A stretch of DNA of 64,000 nucleotides from Shouchella miscanthi. Its GTDB lineage: Bacteria > Bacillota > Bacilli > Bacillales > Bacillaceae_D. The translations under genes were made by a program, and so were the position numbers. Shown in pieces: positions 16,826-24,993 of the stretch. The stretch spans positions 2,790,001 to 2,854,000 of the forward strand of contig NZ_CP042163.1 of the NCBI RefSeq assembly GCF_007725405.1. The letters are read 5' to 3'. Position 1 is the stretch's first letter. The number at the start of each line of letters is the position of its first letter. Below the pieces are notes generated by a model. That model had not been told where the DNA came from. It made no database searches and saw nothing but the letters and a program-made list of their open reading frames with translations.

Positions 16826-17755
16826 TTATTTTGCTGTTTCGTTTCCTTCGGCATCTCTTTCCACTTGCATACCGGTTTCTGGAATATAACCCATTTCTGG
16901 AATGACGCCATCTTGAACCGTTTCACTGAATAAGAAGTCGATAAACGCTTTTGTTAACCCTTCCGGTTCCCCATTTGTATAAGAGTGCATATATGCCCAA
17001 ATTGGGAAGTCCCCAGACATAACATTTTCGTCTGTTTGTTCGACTCCATCTACCGACAATGGAAGCACAGAACCTTGATCATCATAATAAGAAAATGCAA
17101 GGTATCCAATCGCTCCTGGTGTCTCGCTAATAATTTGACGAACGGTACTTGATGAGTCTTCAGTAATGGCATCTGAAGAAGGTTCATTTCCTTCTAAGCC
17201 GTATTTTACAAATGTATCTCTCGTTCCTGAAGAATCTGGACGATTTACAAGAACGATGTCTTGATCAGCACCACCAATTTCACTCCAATTTGTTACTTCT
17301 CCTGTAAAAATATCAATCATTTCTTCTGTTGAAAGATCGTCTACTCCTACTTCAGGGTGAGCGGCTGGTCCCATTCCAACAACTGCAATTCGGTGATCAA
17401 CCAAGTTGGAAGCATCAATATCATCTTTCTCTTCTGCAAATACGTCAGAATTTCCAATCTCGACCTGTCCACTTGCAATGGAAGAAAGACCTTGACCAGA
17501 ACCTCCAGCTTGTACAGAAATACTCGCTTCTAAATTCTCTTCCATGAAGACTTCACTTGCTGCCGCCACGAGCGGTTCCATTGCACTAGAGCCAGCTACG
17601 AGAATGCTCCCTGATACTTCTTCGCTGTTGGTATTCTCATCAGCTCCACCGGTTGATGCATTGTCTCCTCCTGTATTTGCTCCATCGTCTGACCCACATG
17701 CAGCTGCTGTTAATAGAAAGGCTGCGAAAACGGCTCCAAGGTTTAGCTTCTTCAT
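16826..17755 (-). CDS. pstS: Phosphate-binding lipoprotein PstS
   Basis: A 309-residue lipoprotein that captures phosphate outside the membrane and delivers it to PstCA. The signal peptide ends in the lipobox TAAAC (Cys20), followed by a Gly/Asn/Asp-rich linker. The mature part has the PstS signatures VAGSSAMEPL (phosphate-loop Ser), QAGGSGQGLSSI and VNRPDSSGTRDTF. It is the first gene of the operon and has a PhoP box about 65 bp upstream. The acidic composition of the mature domain fits an alkaliphile, but this is only suggestive. Confidence 0.95.
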   Translation of the reverse strand: MKKLNLGAVFAAFLLTAAACGSDDGANTGGDNASTGGADENTNSEEVSGSILVAGSSAMEPLVAAASEVFMEENLEASISVQAGGSGQGLSSIASGQVEIGNSDVFAEEKDDIDASNLVDHRIAVVGMGPAAHPEVGVDDLSTEEMIDIFTGEVTNWSEIGGADQDIVLVNRPDSSGTRDTFVKYGLEGNEPSSDAITEDSSSTVRQIISETPGAIGYLAFSYYDDQGSVLPLSVDGVEQTDENVMSGDFPIWAYMHSYTNGEPEGLTKAFIDFLFSETVQDGVIPEMGYIPETGMQVERDAEGNETAK

Positions 17756-17804
17756 CTGTTTTATTTCCCCCTATTTGTTGAGCGGTATCGTTCTTACAAG
17801 CCCA

Positions 17805-17858
17805 AGTATAGTTGTAAAGTATTAAGTTCATTTATGGCTCATGTAAAGCTTTTGTAAA
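17805..17858 (-). promoter_or_regulatory. PhoP box and promoter of the pst operon
   Basis: On the minus strand four hexamers spaced exactly 11 bp apart (TTTACA 17853-17858, TTTACA 17842-17847, CATAAA 17831-17836, TTAATA 17820-17825) lie upstream of a further TTTACA (17813-17818) and a -10 TATACT (17805-17810). The known PhoP site is TT(A/T/C)ACA repeats with ~5-bp gaps, replacing a good -35. This predicts induction by phosphate starvation. Confidence 0.85.
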
Positions 17859-17923
17859 AAGCATGAAGGTGGCATTTACAAACATTTGCACATTCAGGCT
17901 ACGTATCTTGACTCTTCCAGCAC

Positions 17924-17960
17924 AAAAAAGCACATGGCGCTTAACTCCTCCATGTGCTTT
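17924..17960 (-). terminator. Terminator after the DinB-family gene
   Basis: AAAGCACATGG and CCATGTGCTTT form an 11-bp stem; the minus strand continues with a T-run (TTTTTT). Confidence 0.85.
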
Positions 17961-17972
17961 CATCCATTTTGT

Positions 17973-18449
17973 TTATCTTGATTGTTCTTTCGTCGGTCCG
18001 TATAGACCAGGAACTGTTAAACCTGCTTGACGAAGTAGGACTGTCATTTGACCACGATGATGGGCTTGGTGATTTATCAGTAAACGCAACATCGCTCCTT
18101 TTGTCAAGGTTGCTCCTAATGCTTGAAGTTGTTCCTCCATAAATGCATCTGAATTCACCTGCTCCACAGCGTGTAACAACGCTTGGCTGACACGTTCATA
18201 AGAATCTTTCATTACACTTGCACTACTAGGCTGTTTGTCGGAAAGGTCCACATCCAGATTAAGACCGAGTTGCCCAACAAAAAAGACAGGCGAAGTAGTC
18301 AAATGCCAGCCTAGCCAACCCAATGTATTATGCCCCTCTTCAATGGCTTGTCCTAACTTCTCGTCTGATAGGGCATTTAATACTGCTAGTGTTAACTGAG
18401 ACTCCTGTTTCCACTCTTGAATAAAATCGTCAACTTTACGATACATCAT
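17973..18449 (-). CDS. DinB/YfiT-like putative metal-binding protein
   Basis: A 158-residue four-helix-bundle protein of the DinB superfamily. Three histidines that would bind a metal are visible: one in LGWLGWHLTTSP and two in NHQAHHRGQMTVLLRQ, the latter being the hallmark of the family. The ATG at 18449 is chosen since AAAAAGGAG lies 6 nt upstream; the longer frame lacks such a site. Related enzymes include bacillithiol and mycothiol S-transferases, but many members have no known reaction. It is a single gene with its own terminator. Confidence 0.82.
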   Translation of the reverse strand: MMYRKVDDFIQEWKQESQLTLAVLNALSDEKLGQAIEEGHNTLGWLGWHLTTSPVFFVGQLGLNLDVDLSDKQPSSASVMKDSYERVSQALLHAVEQVNSDAFMEEQLQALGATLTKGAMLRLLINHQAHHRGQMTVLLRQAGLTVPGLYGPTKEQSR

Positions 18450-18518
18450 GTCCAACTCCTTTTTTCTATCATATAGTAGTATAGTAAAAAGCATCTCATC
18501 CATTCAAGCAAGACGAAC

Positions 18519-19982
18519 TCAACCTTGCCAACGTTCACTTTGCTCAAGGGTTAAAGCTAAACGAAATAATAACGATTCGTTCCCTTTTGCTGCCATCGCT
18601 TGAACGCCAATCGGCATTCCTGCTTTTGTTTTGTAAACTGGCAAACTGATGGCCGGTTGACCTGTTAAATTAGCCAGTTGTGTAAACGGTGTGTACGTCA
18701 AACTTGGTAAAAACATTTCATATACAAACGCTAGTTGCTCTTTTGCAGCCAGCTGCTGAATTTGCTCTTTCATCTTTCTTTCATCAGCAGCAGAGGGGGT
18801 CAATTCACCAATCTTTGGTGCGATGGAAGCGGCACTAGGCGTAAAATAAAGATCATAGGTTTCGTGGAATTCCATGGCAATTGCCGCATGCTGATCCCAA
18901 GTTGTTAAGCTATTGGCATAATCAGCGGCTCGAACATTTTTTCCAGCTTCCGCTAATACAAAAGACTCTGTCTCGAAATCCTCTTCATGTAATTGACGAT
19001 TTAAAGATTGTTCTAGTCGCTGCCGTACGTTTGCCATCTCTCCTGCATTCATCAAATAATATTGCTCCATTAATGAGCGCCCATCAATTGCCGGCGTCGC
19101 CTCTTCAACGTAATGACCTAAAGAATCAAGATATTGAATCGTTTCCATAAGTGCTTGCTTTGCTTCGCTAGAAACAGGCGTCCCGACTGGCGAAGTGTAC
19201 GAATAAGCAATTCGTAATGGAGAGAGTCGTTTAGATAAAGATCGCTCAAATCCCTCTTCAAAAAGCGGTGTATGAAAAGCGGCTTCTGGTTGATGAATTT
19301 GCAGGACATCCAATGAGCGAGCACTATCACGAACAGAGCGACTGAGTACAAAGTCAATTGCTGCTCCTTGCCACTGCCTTCCGACTCCTGGTCCAACTGG
19401 CGTTCGTCCTCTCGTTGGTTTTAAACCAACAAGGCCACTAAAAGAAGCGGGAATGCGAATGGAACCACCACCATCACTGGCACCTGCAATTGGTACGATT
19501 CCACTTGCCACAGCAGCTGCAGCTCCACCGCTCGACCCACCTGGAGAATAGGATTCATTTAGTGGATTTTTGGTTGCACCGTATAATTTCGGTTCAGTAA
19601 TATTCTTCAATCCAAATTCCGGAGAATTCGAGTAGCCCATCATACAAAAACCGGCTTTTTGAAGTCGTTTGGTGTAGTGGCTTGTCTTTGTCGCAATAGA
19701 TCCTTTTAACAAACCACTTCCTCCATTCATTTCTTCTCCTTCGAGCGCTTGCGATGAATTTTTCAATAAAAAAGGAACGTGATAAAACGGTTCATTGTGG
19801 TTTACTGTCTCCAGTTCGTTAAAGACCTTTTCTTCTCGAGTTGAAAGAACGGCATTTAACTGTTGATTCGTTGCAATTCCGTCCAAGCAAGCTTGCAACA
19901 CCTCAGTCGGCTTTACTTTTCGTTCTTTTACTAATGAGCTTAGCCCTACACCATCGTACTGCTTGTATTCATTAAAATTCAC
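18519..19982 (-). CDS. Amidase (amidase signature family)
   Basis: A 487-residue hydrolase of the Ser-cisSer-Lys amidase class. It has the Lys of the triad in FLLKNSSQ (near residue 73), the Gly/Ser-rich core SPGGSSGGAAAAVASG (near 147-162) and the nucleophile loop GASDGGGSIRIPASF (near 167-181). The GTG start has AAAAGGAGGT upstream. It is not GatA: no gatB or gatC lies nearby, and the insert segments differ. The likely substrate is a small amide or a peptide amide, unknown in detail. The glutamine-amidotransferase-like gene lies just upstream on the same strand, separated by a terminator. Confidence 0.88.
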   Translation of the reverse strand: MNFNEYKQYDGVGLSSLVKERKVKPTEVLQACLDGIATNQQLNAVLSTREEKVFNELETVNHNEPFYHVPFLLKNSSQALEGEEMNGGSGLLKGSIATKTSHYTKRLQKAGFCMMGYSNSPEFGLKNITEPKLYGATKNPLNESYSPGGSSGGAAAAVASGIVPIAGASDGGGSIRIPASFSGLVGLKPTRGRTPVGPGVGRQWQGAAIDFVLSRSVRDSARSLDVLQIHQPEAAFHTPLFEEGFERSLSKRLSPLRIAYSYTSPVGTPVSSEAKQALMETIQYLDSLGHYVEEATPAIDGRSLMEQYYLMNAGEMANVRQRLEQSLNRQLHEEDFETESFVLAEAGKNVRAADYANSLTTWDQHAAIAMEFHETYDLYFTPSAASIAPKIGELTPSAADERKMKEQIQQLAAKEQLAFVYEMFLPSLTYTPFTQLANLTGQPAISLPVYKTKAGMPIGVQAMAAKGNESLLFRLALTLEQSERWQG

Positions 19983-20016
19983 GTTAGATACCTCCTTTTC
20001 TTCAGTATAAAAGAAC

Positions 20017-20041
20017 GCACATCATTTTGCTTATGATGTGC
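20017..20041 (-). terminator. Terminator after the peptidase C26 gene
   Basis: GCACATCAT and ATGATGTGC form a 9-bp perfect stem around a 7-nt loop; the minus strand continues GTTCTTTT. The stem overlaps the stop codon of the gene at 20031. Confidence 0.75.
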
Positions 20042-20723
20042 ATGCATGAATAAAGGCTTGAAACAATTTTTTCGACTGCTCATCTGTCAAATTTTCCGGG
20101 TGCCACTGAACACCAATTTGAAAAGGGTGAGATTGATGTTCAATTGCTTCAATTACACCGTCATTCGTCCAAGCAACCGCTTGAAAAGGAAATGATACAT
20201 TGCGGACAGCTTGATGGTGAAAACTATTCACGTACATAGTCGTGCAGTTAACAATTGATTCTAATTTCGACGATGCCTTTAGTTGAATTTGGTGACTTCT
20301 ATATTCCCTAGGTGCTCGTTGACGATGTTGCACGAGTTCTCCTTCATATTGTGTGTGTAAGTCCTGATACATATCGCCTCCGGCTGCAATAGTTAAGATT
20401 TGCATGCCACGACAGATGCCCAATATTGGCTTTCCTTCAGCTAAAGCCGCTTTCGCTAGTTCGTATTCAAAATGATCCCGCTCGGGGGTAAGATCGCCTA
20501 AATCCGGGTGTGGATCTTCATTAAATAACATCGGGTTAATGTCCCCGCCTCCTGTTAATAACACGCCGTCTACTGTTTTTATGTAGTGCCATGCTTTGTC
20601 AGGCTCAATGTTTGGTAAGACAACCGGAAGTACAGTTTTACCATTTATCGACGAGATATTGTCGATGGCTGTACTCAGTCTTCCTTCTTCAACAATAGAT
20701 GAGGTAATTCCAATTAGAATCAT
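20031..20723 (-). CDS. Gamma-glutamyl-gamma-aminobutyrate hydrolase-like class I glutamine amidotransferase (peptidase C26)
   Basis: A 230-residue stand-alone glutaminase-type hydrolase. It has the nucleophile elbow PILGICRGMQI (Cys near 112), GGGDINPMLF and the catalytic His-Glu in VQWHPENL. These fit the PuuD/peptidase C26 family, which cleaves gamma-glutamyl amide bonds. The start ATG has AAAGGAGG 7 nt upstream. No putrescine-pathway genes are visible, so the substrate is open. It is probably expressed apart from the amidase because a terminator lies between them. Confidence 0.87.
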   Translation of the reverse strand: MILIGITSSIVEEGRLSTAIDNISSINGKTVLPVVLPNIEPDKAWHYIKTVDGVLLTGGGDINPMLFNEDPHPDLGDLTPERDHFEYELAKAALAEGKPILGICRGMQILTIAAGGDMYQDLHTQYEGELVQHRQRAPREYRSHQIQLKASSKLESIVNCTTMYVNSFHHQAVRNVSFPFQAVAWTNDGVIEAIEHQSHPFQIGVQWHPENLTDEQSKKLFQAFIHACTS

Positions 20724-20853
20724 TTGCAAGCCTCCTTTATTACTTACACTATGCGTAGCCTTAAAAATGATGTCAAGGGCACAATTGACATTTCCTACTG
20801 AATTCGCTACGCTTTTCTAATGATCGTTTGAACAGAAGTGAGGCATTTTATTT

Positions 20854-21969
20854 ATGAAGCGAATTGTGATTCTTGGTGGTGGGATTGTTGGAAGTTCCAC
20901 AGCTTTTCATTTAGCAAAACAAGGCTATGACGTCATTCTAATAGATAGCCGTCATCCCCATCGTGCTACAAATGCTGCAGCCGGCATTGTTTGTCCGTGG
21001 CTATCAAAAAGAAGAAATCAAGCATGGTACCAATTAGTAAGACGAAGCGCAGCTTATTACCCATCGTTTGTGAAATCATTAACAGCATTTGGTGGAGAAG
21101 AGACTGGATTTAAGCGTACTGGAGCCTTATGGATACATGAAAAAAAAGAGAATGTTTTAGAAACTATTGAGCGTGCAACAGAGAAGCGTCGGGAGGCACC
21201 GGAAATTGGTTTGCTCACTTATCTTGAAGGGGAAGAGCTACAGGAGCATTTCCCTCTTCTCCACTCAGAGTATTACGGTGTCTTAGTAGAAGGGGCAGGT
21301 CGTGTAGATGGTCAGCTGTTAACAAACTCAATTCAGCAAGCTGCTCAAGCCCTCGGTGCTTCAATTCTTCACGATGAGGCATCTGTAAAAGAGCATGAGG
21401 ATGGTCGAATTGCCGTCGTTACAAGTGCTGGCGAACTCGACTATGATGAACTTATTATTACGAATGGTGCCTGGGTAAAACCGCTTTTCGAATCAACCTC
21501 GATGACAATCGATATTCGGGATCAAAAAGCACAAATTGTCCATATGCAAATTGATGCAGATACATCTCGTTGGCCAGTTGTTATTCCTCCTGGAAATCAA
21601 TATCTTCTCGCTTTCGAAGGAGGAAAGATTATCGCAGGTTCTACTTACGAAAATCATACAAACTTTGAACCGTCTATAACCGTTGACGCCGTTCATACAA
21701 TACTTCATGAAGCACTGTCTGTCGCTCCTGGTTTAAAAGCAGCTACATACATTGATACAAAAGTCGGCTTCCGTCCAGTTGCCCCTCACCATATGCCATT
21801 GTTCGGAAGACTACCGAACCAAAAAACAGTATGGATTGCAAATGGACTTGGATCTACAGGTCTTACTGCTGGTCCATATATCGGCTATGCACTTGCTGAA
21901 TCTGTCGCTAATCGAGAAGTACCGCTCTCTCCATCCCTGTTTGATGTAGCATCTATTATCAAGCACTAA
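20854..21969 (+). CDS. FAD-dependent amino-acid oxidoreductase (DAO family)
   Basis: A 371-residue flavoprotein of the D-amino-acid oxidase/dehydrogenase type. The N-terminal dinucleotide-binding motif is GGGIVGSSTAFHLAKQG, followed by an acidic residue at the end of strand 2 (LIDSRHP). Substrate-domain segments include GAGRVDGQLL and TNGAWVKPLF. The C-terminal FAD contact is NGLGSTGLTAGPYIGYALAE. Relatives include glycine oxidase and the small subunit of D-amino-acid dehydrogenase. No ThiS/ThiG genes are adjacent, so a thiamine role is not supported. The ribosome binding site (GTGAGG) is weak and a little distant. Confidence 0.87.
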   Translation: MKRIVILGGGIVGSSTAFHLAKQGYDVILIDSRHPHRATNAAAGIVCPWLSKRRNQAWYQLVRRSAAYYPSFVKSLTAFGGEETGFKRTGALWIHEKKENVLETIERATEKRREAPEIGLLTYLEGEELQEHFPLLHSEYYGVLVEGAGRVDGQLLTNSIQQAAQALGASILHDEASVKEHEDGRIAVVTSAGELDYDELIITNGAWVKPLFESTSMTIDIRDQKAQIVHMQIDADTSRWPVVIPPGNQYLLAFEGGKIIAGSTYENHTNFEPSITVDAVHTILHEALSVAPGLKAATYIDTKVGFRPVAPHHMPLFGRLPNQKTVWIANGLGSTGLTAGPYIGYALAESVANREVPLSPSLFDVASIIKH

Positions 21970-21997
21970 GTCCAGTCCATACGCTGGGCTTTTTTTG
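21969..21997 (+). terminator. Terminator after the FAD oxidoreductase gene
   Basis: AGTCCAG pairs with CTGGGCT (one G-T) over an 8-nt loop and is followed by T7. Confidence 0.8.
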
Positions 21998-22043
21998 CTT
22001 ACAGATTGTGTCATACGGGTATGGTATGAATGGAGGTGTTAGG

Positions 22044-22487
22044 ATGAGCTACTACAAACAAATGGATAAACATGCGAATCATCGTAAATCCCCTGAAAAG
22101 TATTTAGTAGGCAGAGGCGAGCAAGGGGTCTTAATGGTTGAACCCTATAAAAGTGAAATTTTACCTCATTGGCGCTTTAAAACACCTGATATCGCTAAGG
22201 CTTCTGCAGAGAAAATATACGAACAGTTTCTCCAATATCAAAAGGAGGAAGATTTCGTAGGTATGGACATGGCAAGAAAATTTCTGCAAATGGGCTATAC
22301 GAGGGCAAGACGATATGCCAATTATCCAGGTGGAAAAAAATACGATCAAGATGGTCATTTAAATAAACGAGATATTGATGAAGAAAAGGCAAAAGCAGCA
22401 CGTTATTTTGAAGAAAAGTGGAAAATAGTTCGAGAAGATAAAGACTATTTAAACATGAAAAAACAGCATCAAGACCGTTATGGATAA
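22044..22487 (+). CDS. DUF4385-family protein
   Basis: A 147-residue basic cytoplasmic protein. Segments WRFKTPDIAKAS, GMDMARKFLQMGYTRARRYANYPGGKKY and the Lys/Glu-rich helical tail match what I recall of DUF4385, a family found in bacteria and some phages without an assigned function. The ATG at 22044 has GGAGGT 6 nt upstream and is preferred over an earlier in-frame ATG. Its stop lies 1 bp from the stop of the convergent uracil-DNA glycosylase-like gene, with no terminator between them, so the two transcripts should overlap. Confidence 0.8.
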   Translation: MSYYKQMDKHANHRKSPEKYLVGRGEQGVLMVEPYKSEILPHWRFKTPDIAKASAEKIYEQFLQYQKEEDFVGMDMARKFLQMGYTRARRYANYPGGKKYDQDGHLNKRDIDEEKAKAARYFEEKWKIVREDKDYLNMKKQHQDRYG

Positions 22488-22488
22488 C

Positions 22489-23112
22489 TTACAAAATGGT
22501 CAAGAGCTGTTTTAAACGTTTCATGTCAGCTAGTATCGTTTCTTTAATGGCCGGTCGGTAAAAAATAGAAGAAGGATGATACGTCGGAAAGATGATTGCC
22601 CTATTATCTCGTATGTACGTACCCTCTAATCCATAGGAAAGCAGTTTTGTGCAAAAAGGTTTTCCATGTTGCTCGCTTACCTTAAACGGAGAACCAGCTA
22701 AGCGTTCCAAAGCTATTCTGCCCAACGTAACAATGACTTCAGGCTGAATAGAAGCAATCGTTTCATCTAGAAGAACTGCATGCGCGGCAATCTCCCTTTT
22801 TGTTGGCGTACGATTTCCGCGTTCTTGTATCGGCTTGTTTTTGCTTTTTCGATCTGTTTTATAAGGCCTACTACGAACAGTACTTGTCACATAAATCTCC
22901 TCACGACTTAGACCGATTAACTGTAAGTACGCTTCAAAACTTTGTTCAGATCGTCCCGAAAAAGGTTTTCCAGTCACTAATTCCGTTCGTCCTGGTGCTT
23001 CCCCAACAAATAGAACACGCGCCTTTTCATTGCCTTCCCCATGTAAAAACCCCTCGCAAGGGAAAGGCTGCATTCCTCGTTGTGCGTCTCGTATTAATTC
23101 CTTTTTGAGCAT
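22489..23112 (-). CDS. Uracil-DNA glycosylase family protein lacking the Fe-S cysteines
   Basis: A 207-residue member of the UDG superfamily closest to families 4/5. It has the motif GEAPGRTELVTGKPFSGRSEQ, and the C-terminal motif PTYHPSSI with the catalytic-site histidine. Family 4 enzymes carry four cysteines for a [4Fe-4S] cluster. Here only two cysteines exist, and the usual cluster positions read VRSRP (for VKCRP) and EIAAH (for E-x3-C). It may be an active iron-free glycosylase or a relative with another role. A 44-residue ORF lies just upstream in the same direction. Confidence 0.83.
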   Translation of the reverse strand: MLKKELIRDAQRGMQPFPCEGFLHGEGNEKARVLFVGEAPGRTELVTGKPFSGRSEQSFEAYLQLIGLSREEIYVTSTVRSRPYKTDRKSKNKPIQERGNRTPTKREIAAHAVLLDETIASIQPEVIVTLGRIALERLAGSPFKVSEQHGKPFCTKLLSYGLEGTYIRDNRAIIFPTYHPSSIFYRPAIKETILADMKRLKQLLTIL

Positions 23113-23118
23113 TGTTTC

Positions 23119-23253
23119 TTAGCCTCTTTTAGTCTTTAATTGGGCTTGTAAGAGCGCTAACTTCGTAATGCATCGTTTACGCTCTCCATCGCTTGTTGCG
23201 CACCATATCATTTGATGCAATGTGTGAAGCTGGTGTTGATCTCGGCTTTTCAT
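23119..23253 (-). CDS. Small hypothetical protein (44 aa) upstream of the UDG-like gene
   Basis: A short ORF with ATG at 23253 and stop 6 bp before the UDG-family start. The product is basic and helical, with one Trp and two Cys (at 18 and 28). The ribosome binding site is modest (GAGGAAG at about 10 nt). Position and spacing suggest an operon with the UDG-like gene. I do not recognise it, and it could be spurious. Confidence 0.45.
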   Translation of the reverse strand: MKSRDQHQLHTLHQMIWCATSDGERKRCITKLALLQAQLKTKRG

Positions 23254-23281
23254 AGAAACCTACTTCCTCTTTTTCGTCTTA

Positions 23282-24430
23282 TTACCTAGTATAGACCGCT
23301 TCACCATTTATAATCGTCTGTTCTACTACAGTGTCAATCGCTAATGGATGACCACTCCAAATCACAATATCGGCATCTTTACCGCTTTCAATGGTTCCTA
23401 CTCGATGTTCTAACTGAAGATGTTCTGCTGCATACACCGTGATGGCTTTCAAAAGTGTATGTTCATCAATCCCATGCTTTCGCGCATACCCTGCAGTCGT
23501 TACTAAATGTTCAATTGGAATAACTGGATGATCTGTTGTGATGGTAAACGGAACACCTGCGTCTGCAAAACCTTTCACCGTATCCCAGCTCTTATTAGCA
23601 AGTTCTTGCTTAGACCGTGCAGAAAATGTCGGTCCAATCGTAAAACGAAAGCCACTATCAAGCAGTTCTTTTTCAACGAGATGACCTTCTGTTACATGCT
23701 CAATGGTTATTTCAATCGAAAATTCTTTTGCTATCCGAATGGCTGTCATAATATCATCTGCTCGATGTGCATGAATGCGCATTGGTATGTCACCCTTAAG
23801 AACTGGCAACAGTTGTTCCATCCCCAAATCCCTCGTCAATAATTCACCTTTAGCTTTTCGATTATAGTAATCCTGTGCATGCATTAGTTCTTGACGAAGA
23901 ACAGCAGCAACCCCCATTCTCGTTATAGGCATTTTTCCTTTTGCCCCGTGAACTGATTTCGGATTCTCTCCTAAAGCGGCTTTCATCGCTGATGGTGCTC
24001 TAACAATCATTTCTTCTACAGAACGACCAGTTGTCTTGATTACACACGTTTCGCCACCAATCACATTCGCGCTCCCTGGAAGAACCTGAACGGTTGTCAC
24101 ACCCGCTTTTCGCGCATCAAAGAAGCCACTATCACTTGGGTCAATCCCATCAAGAGCTCGTACTTCTGGTGTACACGGTTTAGTGATTTCGTTAAAATCA
24201 TGACCCGCTTTTCCCACATCTTGTGCGTAAACACCTAGATGAGTATGAACGTCTATAATTCCAGGTGTAACCCAGCCTCCATTTGCATCGATGATCACGC
24301 AATCTTCTTTGCTATTAACCTTCGTTGCAACATCAATGATTTGATGTCCTTCTAGTAAGATTTCAACAGATTCTTCTTCTGTCTTAACACCTGACCAGAC
24401 TTTACCGTTCCTTATGACTGTTTGTTTCAC
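23282..24430 (-). CDS. Metal-dependent amidohydrolase
   Basis: A 382-residue member of the amidohydrolase superfamily (TIM barrel with a beta sandwich). Metal ligands are seen in PGIIDVHTHLG (HxH), AHRADDI, IEHVTEGH, and the acid in TTDHPVIP. The C-terminal strand GTIESGKDADIVIWSGHPL is typical of imidazolonepropionase-like and dipeptidase-like members. The GTG at 24430 is chosen because GGGGAGG lies 5 nt upstream. No histidine-degradation genes are nearby, so the substrate is unknown. It is separated from the AbrB-like gene by a terminator. Confidence 0.87.
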   Translation of the reverse strand: MKQTVIRNGKVWSGVKTEEESVEILLEGHQIIDVATKVNSKEDCVIIDANGGWVTPGIIDVHTHLGVYAQDVGKAGHDFNEITKPCTPEVRALDGIDPSDSGFFDARKAGVTTVQVLPGSANVIGGETCVIKTTGRSVEEMIVRAPSAMKAALGENPKSVHGAKGKMPITRMGVAAVLRQELMHAQDYYNRKAKGELLTRDLGMEQLLPVLKGDIPMRIHAHRADDIMTAIRIAKEFSIEITIEHVTEGHLVEKELLDSGFRFTIGPTFSARSKQELANKSWDTVKGFADAGVPFTITTDHPVIPIEHLVTTAGYARKHGIDEHTLLKAITVYAAEHLQLEHRVGTIESGKDADIVIWSGHPLAIDTVVEQTIINGEAVYTR

Positions 24431-24464
24431 TTTATCCTCCCCTTTCTCTATACTAGTTCGACGC

Positions 24465-24497
24465 AAAAAAACCGCTGCCTTCTTTTTGGCTAACGGT
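24465..24497 (-). terminator. Terminator after the AbrB-like gene
   Basis: ACCGTTAGCC pairs with GGCAGCGGT (one bulge and mismatch) and is followed by T7 on the minus strand. It overlaps the end of the coding region. Confidence 0.7.
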
Positions 24498-24777
24498 GGG
24501 AATCCTCCATTTTTTCTTGTAGTTCTTTAATGAGTTGTTCGGCGCCTTCTTTACTCAAACAAATACTACCATTTGCGAGTTTAATATTTTCATCCGAACT
24601 CTCCCCAGTAATTAAGCACGCACTGTAGGGCTGATATTTCTCAAGTACAATTTGATCTCCATCAATTAAAATAGCAAGAGGTGTTTTAATTTCAATATTT
24701 AACATGCTTCTTAACTCTTTGGGAATCACAATTCGGCCTAACTGATCTAACTTTCTAACAATACCTGTTGATTTCAC
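24490..24777 (-). CDS. AbrB/Abh-like transition-state regulator
   Basis: A 95-residue DNA-binding protein. The N-terminal swapped-hairpin domain (residues 1-50) reads STGIVRKLDQLGRIVIPKEL, very close to AbrB and Abh. The C-terminal half (CLITGESSDENIKLANG, then SKEGAEQLIKELQ) matches the AbrB multimerisation domain. AbrB-type proteins repress post-exponential genes. The GTG start has AAGGAGGAG 10 nt upstream. Whether it is AbrB, Abh or a third paralogue cannot be settled from one sequence; the location next to rpmA is not the abrB locus of B. subtilis. Confidence 0.88.
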   Translation of the reverse strand: MKSTGIVRKLDQLGRIVIPKELRSMLNIEIKTPLAILIDGDQIVLEKYQPYSACLITGESSDENIKLANGSICLSKEGAEQLIKELQEKMEDSHR

Positions 24778-24965
24778 TTTTTTAACTCCTCCTTGATTTG
24801 ACGAATTCCTAATTTTACCTATTTATTCACCACTCTAGTTTACTTCATCTTTTCCTGTTTTAACAGTGTGTTTCGACAAAATTAGTGTTAAGTCGCATCG
24901 GAATTCCAAAAGCTGCTAGCTTATCTAGTACTTTTTAATCATTTTCGCACAGCTGTTTTTTCAAC

Positions 24966-24993
24966 AAAAAAAACCTTGCGTATGCAAGGTTTT
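24966..24993 (-). terminator. Terminator of the rplU-prp-rpmA operon
   Basis: AAAACCTTGC and GCAAGGTTTT form a 10-bp perfect stem with a 4-nt loop, followed by T-rich sequence, at the rpmA stop. Confidence 0.9.
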
